Origin: Hawksworthiomyces lignivorus
Lineage: Eukaryota; Ascomycota; Sordariomycetes; Ophiostomatales; Ophiostomataceae
NCBI GenBank assembly: GCA_002917075.1
Contig: NTMA01000002.1
Coordinates: 744,001 to 808,000, forward strand
DNA length: 64,000 bases
Direction of reading: 5' to 3'
Below the pieces are notes generated by a model. That model saw only the letters and a list, made by a program, of their open reading frames with translations. It did no database searches and had not been told where the DNA came from. The translations under genes were made by a program, and so were the position numbers. Below, piece by piece: positions 1-10,112 of the stretch. Within the stretch, counting starts at the first letter, position 1; each line of letters starts with the position of its first letter.

Positions 1-3000
1 TCTTGCTCTATGCTTTCGGTATCAACGTCGGTAGCAAATGTGCAAGACCATATTTCTCGTCTCCAGGGCTCTTCCTGCGGTGTGGCTTGCATAAACAGCC
101 CGATTTCTACAGTCATTAGCGGAACAGCTGAAGATTTGGCCCAAATCCAGGAAAGTGTCACCGCAAAAGATGCAAAGGTTCGCACAAAGGCGCTGTCTCT
201 CCCGTTTGCATTCCACTCATTCCAGATGGATCCAATCCTACAAGACTACAGCGCCATTGCAGCCAGCGCGACGTATTTAGCGCCCAAGATTCCTGTGGCA
301 TCAACTCTGCTTGGGTCCATCGTCGATGAATTGGGTGTCTTCGATCACAGCTACCTGGTTCAGCAGACCCGTCAACCGGTGAACTTTGTCGGTGGACTCA
401 ACGCCGCAAAGTCGAAACTGGGTGATCCAGTCTGGCTGGAAATTGGACCGTCACCGGTTTGCGTGTCCTTTGTGCGCGATACCCTCTCAACCTCGCCATC
501 CAGGATCACGCATACTCTACAACCAAACGTCCACAACTGGACGTCCATTTCAAAATCTCTCGCGACGGCCTACACCAACGGTATCGACATCGACTGGGTC
601 GCCCTCCACGCGCCGTACGAGAGCAATCTCCAGCTGTTGACTCTACCGACCTATGCGTGGGATGTGAAAGACTACTGGATCACACATACCGACAGAATCA
701 TTGACATCGTACCGGAGCAGTCTCCGGTCACAGAGTCTGGGCCGTTCGTCTCTACTTGCGCGCAGTATCTTGTTTCCAAGTCGACCTCCCCGAAGATCCA
801 GGTCGTTTTCCGCGCATCCATTTCGGACCCTGGATTTGCCGGGCTCATCGACGGACACAAAATGCAGGGGATCGGACTTTGTTCGGGAAGCGTCTTTTGT
901 GAGGCTGCATTTGCAGCGGCCAAATATGCCCTCCAGCAGAGCGGCAAAAAGAATGTGACCCAGCCCTGGCTCACGCTTCACAAACCCGAGCTGCTGCTGC
1001 CTCTCACAAAGAAACTCGCTGGCTCCGATGGGAGTCTTATCACCACTGCTGTGATGGATTCTCCGTCTGCAGACCAGGTCTCCGTCTCATTCAAGGTTAC
1101 AACGGCAGGCGCAGTGCACGAGCTCGGCTCTTGCGTAGTCCGTTTCCGTGACCCAAGTAAGACGCAGGCAGACTGGGACCGTGTATCGTACTTTATCCAG
1201 TCCAGGATGGATGAGGTGATCAAGAATGCCAAAGCAGGACAAGGACATAGAATGCAACCGGAGGTCTTCTACGCGCTCTTTAACAATGCTGTCGAGTTTA
1301 GCGCTGATTTCCAGGCTGTCAATGAAGCATACATCGCCAAAGACTTCCAGGAGGCTGCTGCGGTGGTTACGCTCCCGCATGATCCTGCCGGGACGCAGTT
1401 CACATTCTCCCCGTACTGGGGCGAGGCCCTTGTGCACCTTGCTGGTTTCATGGTTAATGGGAACCCGAGAAAAGCATCCCAGAAAACGTTTATTGTGCTG
1501 GGATTCGAAAGCGTTGAGCAGACAGCTCCACTGGTGCCCGGGAAGCAGTACCTGTCCTACACTCGCATTTCCAAATGGGTCAAGGACACAGCATTCTGTG
1601 ATGCGGTGGTCTTTGATCCGGAGACGTCAAAGATCATCCTTCAGTGTAACGACTTGCGATACCAGGAATTGCCAAGAGTGACTTGGAAGCATGTTCTCGA
1701 GGGGCCGCATGAGACTCATTCGGCACGCACTCACACCGCACCGGCAAAAGCAAGCAACAAAACTGGTGCAGTCGCCAACGACAGCAGGCAAAAGTTTGTC
1801 GAAGCGCTAGTGCAACCGCAGTCAACGAAAGCTCAGGAGGAGGATGAGGGCGAGTACCCGTCAGATGACGGATTGATTGATGCAATCTTGGACAGCATCT
1901 CCAAGGCTACAGGTAGCGATTCTTCCGAGTTCACTGACGACACTGTCATAGCCGACCTCGGGGTCGATTCCATCATGGCTATCGAGGTTGTCACCACTGT
2001 CAAGTCTGAATCAGGCTTCGACCTTCCTGCTACATTCGTTTTTGAGCATCCGACAATAGGCGACCTCCGCCGCGCCTTTGGAGCTGACAAGGAAAAGACC
2101 TCGGAGTCGACCAAACTCATTTCGACAACTCCTTCCAGCTCCCAGGTCTCTGCTCCATCGAGCCTAGTCGATGGCGAAAATGAAGAGATAGTAACGCCCC
2201 CTTCAGAGTATCAAGACGACAACATCCAGCAGCAACAGGAGAAACCACCTATCAAAGTCGTCGCCACGGATACATCTCCCGCACCCACCGTCAGAATCAC
2301 ACTGCTACAAGGCCGTCCCGGTCCAAAACAAACCCCCTTGTACATGATGGCCGATGGCACAGGTACCATTGCAACCTACATCCACCTCCCAGCCTTCAAG
2401 TCCAAGATGCCTGTCTACGGCATCGACTCGCCGTTCCTCCGCTGTCCCACCCGACTGACCAAGGACGTGGGCATCGAGGGGGTCGCAAAGCTCATCGTCG
2501 ACGCCCTAACGGCCGCCCAGCCCAAGGGCCCGCTCATGATTGGCGGCTTCTCTGCCGGCTCCATGGTCGCCTTCGAAGTCAGCCGCCAGCTCGGCGCACG
2601 CGGCCGCAAGGTGCACGGCCTCGTGCTCATCGACATGTGCTGTCCGCGCTCCAGCCTCCTCGACGAGGACAAGATGAACTCGGAAGACGACGCCAGCTTC
2701 GCCATCTTCGAAAACGCCGTTTCCAAAGACGGCCTCTGGAGCGTGGCAAGCACCACCCAGCTCCATTTCCGCGCATACCATGTTGCCATGCACGCCTACC
2801 ACCCGCCTTCCATGACTGCGCAGGAACGTCCCGCACACACGGCTGTCATCTGGGCCGAGAAGGGCATGGTCAATCGGGTGATTGGCAACGACAAGCTGAT
2901 GCAAATGCTGAGGGACCAAGGGATCCCGACGGTCTCCTATCCGGGCTACATGGAGGATCCTAAACTGGGTGCGTTCGCCTGTCTGGTGCCGGATAGGACG

Positions 3001-3165
3001 GAGGCAGACCTGGGTCCCAATGGCTGGGAGAAGTATACTGCCGGAGAGGTTTTGACGCTGTCGGTGGATGGAGATCACCTTGATCTGCCCATGCCTGGAC
3101 ATGTGCACTTGCTTCATCAGCAGATGGAGAAGGCATTTGCTTACTTTGAAGCACGATATGATTGA
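1..3165 (+). CDS. Non-reducing polyketide synthase, C-terminal part (AT end-PT-ACP-TE), 5' end outside window
   Basis: An open frame runs from the first base to TGA at 3163-3165 with no intron seen (about 1054 residues of a normally ~2100-residue enzyme). Counting from the ATG at 10, residues 1-200 are the end of the acyltransferase (His in FAFHSFQMDP). A product-template (PT) dehydratase-like domain spans about 270-560, with the His of DGHKMQGIGL near 282. An ACP has its phosphopantetheine Ser in GVDSIMAIE near 653, and a thioesterase/Claisen cyclase has GGFSAGS near 847 and a His in DGDHLDLP near 1021. SAT, KS and most of AT must lie upstream. Known for the family: iterative assembly of an aromatic polyketide, PT-directed cyclisation, TE release. 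Oddity: where PT domains usually carry a catalytic Asp (-DS- before a HLxGF-like motif), this one reads GEALVHLAGF. The product cannot be told. Confidence 0.95.
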   Translation, partial: SCSMLSVSTSVANVQDHISRLQGSSCGVACINSPISTVISGTAEDLAQIQESVTAKDAKVRTKALSLPFAFHSFQMDPILQDYSAIAASATYLAPKIPVASTLLGSIVDELGVFDHSYLVQQTRQPVNFVGGLNAAKSKLGDPVWLEIGPSPVCVSFVRDTLSTSPSRITHTLQPNVHNWTSISKSLATAYTNGIDIDWVALHAPYESNLQLLTLPTYAWDVKDYWITHTDRIIDIVPEQSPVTESGPFVSTCAQYLVSKSTSPKIQVVFRASISDPGFAGLIDGHKMQGIGLCSGSVFCEAAFAAAKYALQQSGKKNVTQPWLTLHKPELLLPLTKKLAGSDGSLITTAVMDSPSADQVSVSFKVTTAGAVHELGSCVVRFRDPSKTQADWDRVSYFIQSRMDEVIKNAKAGQGHRMQPEVFYALFNNAVEFSADFQAVNEAYIAKDFQEAAAVVTLPHDPAGTQFTFSPYWGEALVHLAGFMVNGNPRKASQKTFIVLGFESVEQTAPLVPGKQYLSYTRISKWVKDTAFCDAVVFDPETSKIILQCNDLRYQELPRVTWKHVLEGPHETHSARTHTAPAKASNKTGAVANDSRQKFVEALVQPQSTKAQEEDEGEYPSDDGLIDAILDSISKATGSDSSEFTDDTVIADLGVDSIMAIEVVTTVKSESGFDLPATFVFEHPTIGDLRRAFGADKEKTSESTKLISTTPSSSQVSAPSSLVDGENEEIVTPPSEYQDDNIQQQQEKPPIKVVATDTSPAPTVRITLLQGRPGPKQTPLYMMADGTGTIATYIHLPAFKSKMPVYGIDSPFLRCPTRLTKDVGIEGVAKLIVDALTAAQPKGPLMIGGFSAGSMVAFEVSRQLGARGRKVHGLVLIDMCCPRSSLLDEDKMNSEDDASFAIFENAVSKDGLWSVASTTQLHFRAYHVAMHAYHPPSMTAQERPAHTAVIWAEKGMVNRVIGNDKLMQMLRDQGIPTVSYPGYMEDPKLGAFACLVPDRTEADLGPNGWEKYTAGEVLTLSVDGDHLDLPMPGHVHLLHQQMEKAFAYFEARYD

Positions 3166-3652
3166 TTTACTTGTGTCTATGCTAGAATCTTAGAAAATGA
3201 GCAAACAAACTTGGCAGATAAAGGCACACACATTGAAAGTTTGGCAGCGCATGGTGTGTCCGAATAGAATGGCGTTTTAATAGACAGAGTGTCCGTAAAA
3301 TCCATCCCCGACCTAGCCACTCTCTTAAGCTAACTCTATGTTAAGGATTAGGCTTCCTTGTATATGTGTCTTGCTAGACTTGGTATTCACAACTCTAACT
3401 ATAGGAGCTCTCTCGTAATCGCTATTAGTTTGTCGATGATTACTTATTTTCTTACTAGCCCTCACTACCACTGACACTAACTTCACGTGTATATACGGAG
3501 TATATTCAGGCAATCCTGGCTATCTAGCGTCTGTACTAGCGTAATTCCAAAATAGAAAACCCTGAAGAGGAAAAAAAATTAACTAGAAATTACACACTTG
3601 GTGAAACTGTGGAGTCGTCTTTGGAGTTGTGCGCAAAAAATAAACATTCTAA
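3166..3652. other. Intergenic region downstream of the PKS
   Basis: AT-rich and without a credible ORF. It presumably holds the PKS 3' UTR; nothing else is recognised. Confidence 0.6.
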
Positions 3653-3724
3653 TAGCAACTCCTCGTTTCGATCAAGGGACCTCCGGGTTATGAGCCCGGC
3701 GCGCTTCCGCTGCGCCAAGTTGCT
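3653..3724 (-). tRNA. Initiator tRNA-Met (CAT)
   Basis: Read on the minus strand, the gene begins AGCAACT (3724-3718) and ends AGTTGCT (3660-3654) plus discriminator A, giving a 7-bp acceptor stem. The anticodon CAT is at 3692-3690 in a stem with the three G-C pairs typical of initiators (GGGCTCATAACCC). The T-arm is CCTTG-ATCGAAA-CGAGG, and the ATCGAAA loop in place of TTCRANN is the eukaryotic initiator hallmark. The D-arm GGCGCAGCGGAAGCGC resembles yeast initiator tRNA. No intron. The initiator identity is strong because A1, the GGG/CCC pairs and the A54/A60 loop all agree. Confidence 0.95.
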
Positions 3725-4043
3725 TGTGTTTACGTTAACCACGTGAATATCAGAGATTGGCTAGTAAATTTTGTTATATCCTGCTCTACCGTAAGGCTTG
3801 CATGAGAGAGATTATGAGCAATAGCGCACAAATAAATAAACACAGTCTCTCACTCTATCAAGACCGCTAAAAGAAGCAGTCAAAATAGCTCATTGGTGCC
3901 ATAATGCAAAGGCTGTTGTGCAAAGATACATCAAAAACATAATGACAAACTAGCCGACAACTAGTTCTCCTCTCCCCGCACACAGTCTCTCCCTTCCCGA
4001 AACAAACTATTACCCATATACATTGTGTTCTCCGACTAGCGGT

Positions 4044-4198
4044 CTAGTTGCAAGCCATAACACATAGAGCGTGAAGCGTACCGCAGAACCGCCAAAGCTC
4101 TAGCGGAGGACTGCCACCTCCTGCAGAATTTCCACTGGTGACGCAGTTGGCAAAGGCCATAGAGCATGTAGCCTCGCAAGCCGAGAGCGTAGCCGGGC
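4044..4198 (-). CDS. Possible last exon of a small cysteine-rich secreted protein
   Basis: After a possible acceptor (CTGCTGCAG, ending at 4199 on the minus strand) comes a 51-codon reading frame with GPATLSACEATC, FANC, FCGT, ALC and MAC, ending at TAG 4044-4046. Cysteine spacing and the GPA...C...C...C...C start resemble the fungal zygote-specific-like small secreted proteins. A TATTTAAG box and a CT-rich stretch lie about 270 nt upstream, but no convincing signal-peptide exon could be joined in frame, so this may be a remnant. Not recognised with certainty. Confidence 0.3.
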
Positions 4199-4914
4199 CT
4201 GCAGCAGCGGCAGAAATAAGCCGCCAAAGATTGGGACGCATCGTACCAACGGCTTGGAAGCCGGCCAACTAGTGTAAGCCATATGATGTACAATGAAGAT
4301 AGGCACTGAACTGGACCAACAAAGGCGATGAGGAGCGGATATGAACCTAGAAGCGGGCAAATCCAAAAAAAAGCCTGGCAAGAGAAGAGCTGCTGATTTG
4401 TTGGAGAATGTAGAGTTTGTGTGTCTCTTTTTGTTTGTTTGGCACCTCTTCTTCCTAAGCACGACTTTGTAGAGCAACGAGAAGTGCCCTCCTTAAATAC
4501 ATCAGTCAAGCTTACCACCGATATCTCGAGAAGTGGGCCTCGAGAAGGCGAGATACCAAGTCACAAGTACATATCAAGAACTAATTACTGTATTCGAGTT
4601 TCGCTTGACCAGTAAGCGCGGCCAGATATCTCGTCTCGGGGAAAATCGCCAGACAAGATTGCCGGCCTTGTTCAGATTTTCTTTTTGCCAAAAGCGGATG
4701 CGTGTCCTGCGCACTATTGTGCTGGTCGCCATTGAGCTTGCAGCCATTGATGCTCTTGGTTTACTTATGCGTTTGGTTTTTTTTTTTTTTTTTTTTTTTT
4801 TTCAAACTGAGGGCTTCTCTTTGAACTAATTGCATTTCTGTCACTGCACATCTAGAAGCTTTGGCCTACATGTAGTGTACTCTATGCATTACAATTTTCT
4901 ACAGTCAATCAGAT

Positions 4915-6460
4915 AGGCAAAATCGTACGGTGGGGTGGACCTTGCAAGAGCTGCTAGCCCCGTCCTTTCTCCTCTTCGTCGACTCGTCTTGGGACACAAT
5001 CGGCTCGCGCGAAGAATGGGGGTAAGAGGTCTCCGCGGCCACCGGAATCGAGCTGAGACATCTCTTCGACTTCCAGAGCTGCTGCGTGGCCACTAAGCTC
5101 TCCTGGGTGGCGAACAGGAAGACGACGTGAGAAGAAAACAGGGCCTATAGCCTGCTTGGTCTGCTGGGCGTCAATATTCCTCTGATCTATGGCGAGGGGA
5201 AGAAGGCTTTCTTCTGGCTCCAGCAAGAGCTGATTAGAAGCAACAACGACGAGAGCATCCTGGCTTGGGGAAAGCACGACAGTATGTATTTTTGCCCTAC
5301 TATTTTAAGCCAAGAAAACCCTGGTTGACAAGTCTTTGTCCCCTGCGCTAGGGCACGATGCTTCCTTCGTGCCTATCAAGGAAGTGGGCTTCCTGGCCAG
5401 CTCTCTGGAAGTCTTCTCGGTGTCCGGAGGCCTGATAGCTTGGCCTTTTGACAAGGATAGGCACGGGTTTACGATATAAAACGCGGGTCTCGCTATCAAC
5501 ACCGAAATCTTTGAAGGGCTTGGAAATTCCCAAGCGCCGAAGACATGGCTGTACGCCATTCGCTTAAACTGCACCTGGTCGTGGCATTCCATCAAGACCC
5601 AGGTGCAGTTGTTTTTGACCAAGATTAGAGACGGGTCCGTCTTCAGCAGAGCCTCACCGACTGTACGACCATGGAGGGATGCGAGTGCAGCAAGGACTTG
5701 GCGAAGTCTCGGAAGACAGGACATTATCATAGCGGACAAGACAGAAGGGTCTTCACCGTATCATACTTCCATAGTCACTCTCACCGGCCGTATAAATGGG
5801 ATTACTCTTGTACACAGTGTCGAGGAGCACAGTTACTTCCTTGACATGCTTACAGGACGCTGGGTGCCAAATGACAGCAGAATACACAGGACATACCGCG
5901 CAACCGTAGCGAGGAGCAAGTGGTGTATTCTAAACGAGATCGACACTGACATTTCTATGACAAGAGGCAGTGCTATTTTGACAGAGCTCTAGCTTGTGCC
6001 CAAAGGCGAGCAGATACAAAGGGAAGGGCCTTTTTTGATCGATCCCGCGGCCCCGAATAGTTCAGCCAAAAGGTTTGGCGTGGTCGTCAAGCTGACGTCG
6101 CACTTTCCAGTGTTTGGAATTTGGCAACTGGAGCGACAATCCGGCCTCGAAAGCCTTGCCAAATTTCTCGACTTGGGGCCGCTATATCCTGTGTCGGCAC
6201 CGTTGGAAGAAAATACTGTCATCCGGATTGAAAGCGAACCGTGGACTGGCGACTTCCGACATAGAGACTCGCTTTGGGTAATAATTCCACCCAGTAGAGA
6301 TTATGATCCCTACTTTTCTACGGATCGTCGTGATGTTTCGGCCACCAAGGGCTTCTTTTTGAGAATCAAGAAAGAGCTTGTTCGGCGAGAACACTATCAG
6401 ATCAAAACTCTCGGGACTGTTCCTTATCCTGTTCCATGCCCCCTGATACGAGTAGAGTAG
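4915..6460 (+). pseudogene. HET-domain (heterokaryon incompatibility) protein, degenerate
   Basis: The first part carries the HET-domain signature GWTLQELLAP near 4935 and YSLLGLLGVNIPLIYGEG with LQQELIRSNNDESILAW up to 5280. A GT-AG intron (5282-5351) joins to the C-terminal region typical of HET-E-like proteins, which reads to 6460. The frame is broken by TAA 5023-5025, TGA 5128-5130, TAA 5477-5479 and TAG 5990-5992, and the N-terminus is missing. No frameshift is needed across the intron. Known for the family: non-self recognition and cell death on hyphal fusion. Here it is inferred to be a dead relic. Confidence 0.85.
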
Positions 6461-7889
6461 TAGCTCCCCATACACCAGTCCCCCTTTTCAAACTCCCGTC
6501 CTATCTCAACCAAAAGTTCCAAATATCTATTTTTTTTTTTCTTTTCGCTTACAGAGAGAAAAAACGCTTTCCAACTACTGCCTCCTTCCCAGGAAATTTG
6601 GCCTAATTCGCTCGAGGTAAAAGAGTACAAAACAATCTTTGAAATCAACGAAAAAAATACCGGGCGAGTACTTCAGAATATGTAGCCTATATATGAGGGT
6701 AGGAGGTATGTTCTTGACAAGATAAAATAGTAGGTAAGATACACGACTGAATCTTGCCAAGTTTCGAGAAAAATTACAGTGGCGAGCGGTTATAGGGCTA
6801 TGGTTTCTTCCATATCTTTAGATTTTAGCAACGCATATTTCTATTTATACAGCTTTGCGTTCGAATAAAGCATTGGGAGAAGAACAAGCATACAAAGAGG
6901 TAGGGCGTTATATCCGCAACTATTGAATAGTAGAGCTATATACTGGCCCGTCGATGTATTCTGTATATTGCCTAGATAACAAAATAAAACTATCACAGCA
7001 CTTCTACAAATGGCTTGTTCGTTTATCATAGTACATGATATCCTTTCCATTCCACAGTATTAGAACTCAAATGCCATCTGCTTTAAATTTTTGGCCATGC
7101 GCACATGTGGATACCAGCTGCCTGAAGTTTCTTTGATTATTCCCGGTCGGAGTCAAGTACCCGCAACATGGAGATGCTAACGTCTTCTCCGCATCCCACA
7201 ACTCGCAAAGTTTGCCTGGGGAACTATGGCGCTTGGCACGGTCCCCCAGGTATCTCAGGTTGGCTAGAAGCTTTGCTCCCCGGATACCCCATATGTGAAA
7301 GACAGCCAAAATGTGTATCCCCACGGCACTGACACACTGCAGCATACCGGGACCCCCAAGATCTCGTGTCGTTTTCATTGTTTTTCGTCATTTTTACTGT
7401 TTTATGATTTCACAGAGCTACAGGTATCCTTCAGTCAGATAATCAACGAATACATGTTGGTTACATGCTGTTTCCCCTGTCCTTTGAGCTTTTACAGTAT
7501 CTCTTTTCCTCCCTTGTATCTTCCCCTCGCGATCTGCTTTCAAATTTCTGCCAAGCCGGACAGTTCTGCATAGGAAAAGTCAGGCCTTGCTAATCCCCCC
7601 AGATTTCGGGACGAGCATTCCCCTGCAGTCGGAAACCTGTATAGCAGAGAAAGAATCCCATACGTATTTAATCCTTACACTCGTTCTCCCTTCTTTCGTT
7701 CTTGTTGGACATCCTATCACACCGTTTCCCTCCTGACTTTTATTGCACGTGTCTTTTTCCGATTTTATCCTTTATCTGCCGATTGTTTACAGGACGTCGA
7801 TGCAGTTCTTGGTTACGTTCACTTCCTAGTAGTATTCCATTCCCATTTCGAGACCGAGGAGGCACTTTTGCTTAAAACCAGACCACAAA
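6461..7889. other. Intergenic region upstream of the MFS gene
   Basis: About 1.4 kb with no ORF resembling a known family. 7650-7889 is pyrimidine-rich, as expected for the promoter and 5' leader of the MFS gene. Nothing else is recognised. Confidence 0.5.
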
Positions 7890-9783
7890 ATGGCGTTGGT
7901 GACAGATATGTCCAAAGAAGACGAGGCTCCTCGTAAGCATTGCCCTATTGCCACGAACAAAGCAGGCACTCTGTTGCCGTCTTTTCACTACCCTGCCGCT
8001 TACTTACCTTTGCTTCTTATTTACAGAATCCAACATGGTAGAAGGCAACGAGAAACACACCTCGGAAATTGATGATGCGCTGGTCGGTCGTAGTATGAAG
8101 ATGCGCGACGGCATCGTTTTGATGCCTCAGCCGTCCGATGATCCAACTGACCCGTTGAATTGGTCATGGTTCCGAAAACATGCCGCCATGTTCACCATCT
8201 CCTACCTCGCGCTCATCTGCTACATGTCCGTGACGGCCTTGGTGTCCGGTACTGTTCCGTTGGCAGCCTCTCTCGGGGTAGAGAAAGCTATCGCGGTGTA
8301 CTTAGGCAACACTCCTGTGGCACTTTATGCTGCTGCTCCTTTTTTCTGGAGTCCACTGAGCCACTTCATCGGACGTCGTCCAGTGTTGTTGATGAGCAAC
8401 GTCATCGCTATGGTTGGCGCTGGCGTAACAGCCAGTGCTAAATCATATGCAGTATGTATGGTTGGGCGTGTTATTCTAGGTGCTGGAGGTTCTGCTTTCT
8501 GGACCCTCGGCCCTGCAAGCATTGGAGATATTGTGAGTCTCTGTATTTGCTAGGAACTTTTTTTCAGTATAAACTGTACAGTGTTGAAAGGCAAGGCAAA
8601 ATGCTAACGCAATATACAGTTTTTCCGGCACGAGAAAGGTAAAAAGATTGGCATTTCTACACTGGCCATTGTTGTGTCGCCATTTTTAGGAACTTTGTAA
8701 GTGCAGAACTCAAAAGCAATACAATCATCTCGAAATACTTGCGGAATAGGCCGAAGGTGCTGACTATTCAAGGATTGGCGGTGCTATTATCGAAAACGAG
8801 AAACTTGGGTGGCCAGCATCCCAGTGGATACCGTTGATATTCATGGGTGTCGGCCTTGTTATGCAAATCTTCTTTCTCCCCGAAACGATCTACGTCCGCG
8901 AAAATCACCAACAGCGGACAGCATCAGAAAGCTCCGCCCCAGCAAAGCCACATGCTACGTTCTGGGACCAATATGGCATCAAAATCCCCAAGCGGTCTGG
9001 CGATAAGCATCATTCATTCTTGTTTATTTTCTCTAGGCCATTCGTTCTGCTGCGCTTCCCTGCGATCACACTAGCAGCGTTCTGGTTTGGCATTGCATAC
9101 ATGATGCACGTTGGCATTACGGCCGAGATTCCTCTTATTTTCGAGGCCCAGTACAACTTCAGCGTCCTCGATGTTGGTCTTTCCGGGCTATCTGGTCTCA
9201 TTGGCGCCCTCATTGGCGAGGTATATGCCGGTCCTTCGATAGATTTCCTCGCACGCAGAGCTCTTAAGCAGGGCAAAGAATGGAGGCCTGAATACCGCCT
9301 CAAAGTTATCTGGCCTGCTCTGATCGCTGTTCCTGGCGGTCTGATCATGTTCGGTACAGCTATTCAATTTGGAAAGTCGTGGGTAACGCCTCTTGTAGGC
9401 CAGCTTATCTATATTTTCGGTATTGAAGTGGCAACGACTGTCATGTGAGAGACATCCTGCGTTCTAAAAATCCAGCATATCTCTCTGCTCTGAAGGCTTC
9501 CAGTTGCTGATTGCAGTGTGATAATAGTCAAACATATATTCTAGAGTCGTACCCTCGCCAAGGTGCAGAAGCGAATTTGATCTTCAACCTCATTCGCAAT
9601 ATCTTCTCTTATGTGTCCCCTTTCTTCGTCACGCCGATGATTGCAAAGGCAGGTTACACAGCACCATTCGGCCTCTTTGCAGCTCTCACAGTATTGTTCT
9701 TTCCTTTCACAATTGTTGTGCTTATGTTGCGCGGTAAAGAAATCCGGGAACATGGAGGTGATCCTGGCTGGAGCAGAGATTAA
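7890..9783 (+). CDS. MFS transporter (DHA1-like drug/metabolite:H+ antiporter family)
   Basis: Five exons join in frame into a 517-residue protein: 7890-7932, 8027-8532, 8620-8696, 8773-9444, 9528-9783, all GT-AG. The N-terminus has DPTDPLNWSW, the usual mark just before TM1 in fungal DHA1-type carriers. Hydrophobic segments follow, with the loop FIGRRPVLL and the central hydrophilic loop (KRSGDKHHSF). The C-terminal half has TYILESYPRQGAEAN and the last helices end at GGDPGWSRD. Expected location is the plasma membrane, exporting a small molecule by proton exchange. It lies tail-to-tail with the Zn2Cys6 gene at 10113-13894 and 4.7 kb from the PKS, so a role in metabolite export is possible but not shown. 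The last acceptor (TAATAG before 9528) was chosen because the earlier CAG at 9513-9515 leaves the frame wrong. Confidence 0.9.
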
Positions 9784-10112
9784 AAGAAAGTAACGCCATA
9801 CCCAACCGTGGCCTAAGCTTGCCATCCAATTGATATGTAGATTTGGCGATTTTGCTGCTGCTTTTTCTAACTCCGCCATCCGTCTATGTTTAGGAATGGC
9901 GGCTTCAATGAATAAGGATCTTGACTCTTCCAAACAAGTAGCGACTGTGAAATTACAGCACTTTGTAGGAATACTACTTTCATGACATGCATTCTTGAAC
10001 GGCGGTGTGCTGCTTATCTAAGAAGGAGGGAAATCCGCGTTTTGTGCGAAGTGTTCTTTATGATGTTGTCTTTTATGCACTGAAATTCAATCATAGGAAA
10101 TATAACCGATAG
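9784..10112. other. Convergent 3' region
   Basis: Tail-to-tail gap between the MFS transporter and the Zn2Cys6 regulator. It holds no ORF or repeat that I can see. Confidence 0.5.

Noticed and set aside
7067..7378. A 103-codon minus-strand frame before the MFS gene
   Set aside because: No family features; sits in the presumed promoter.
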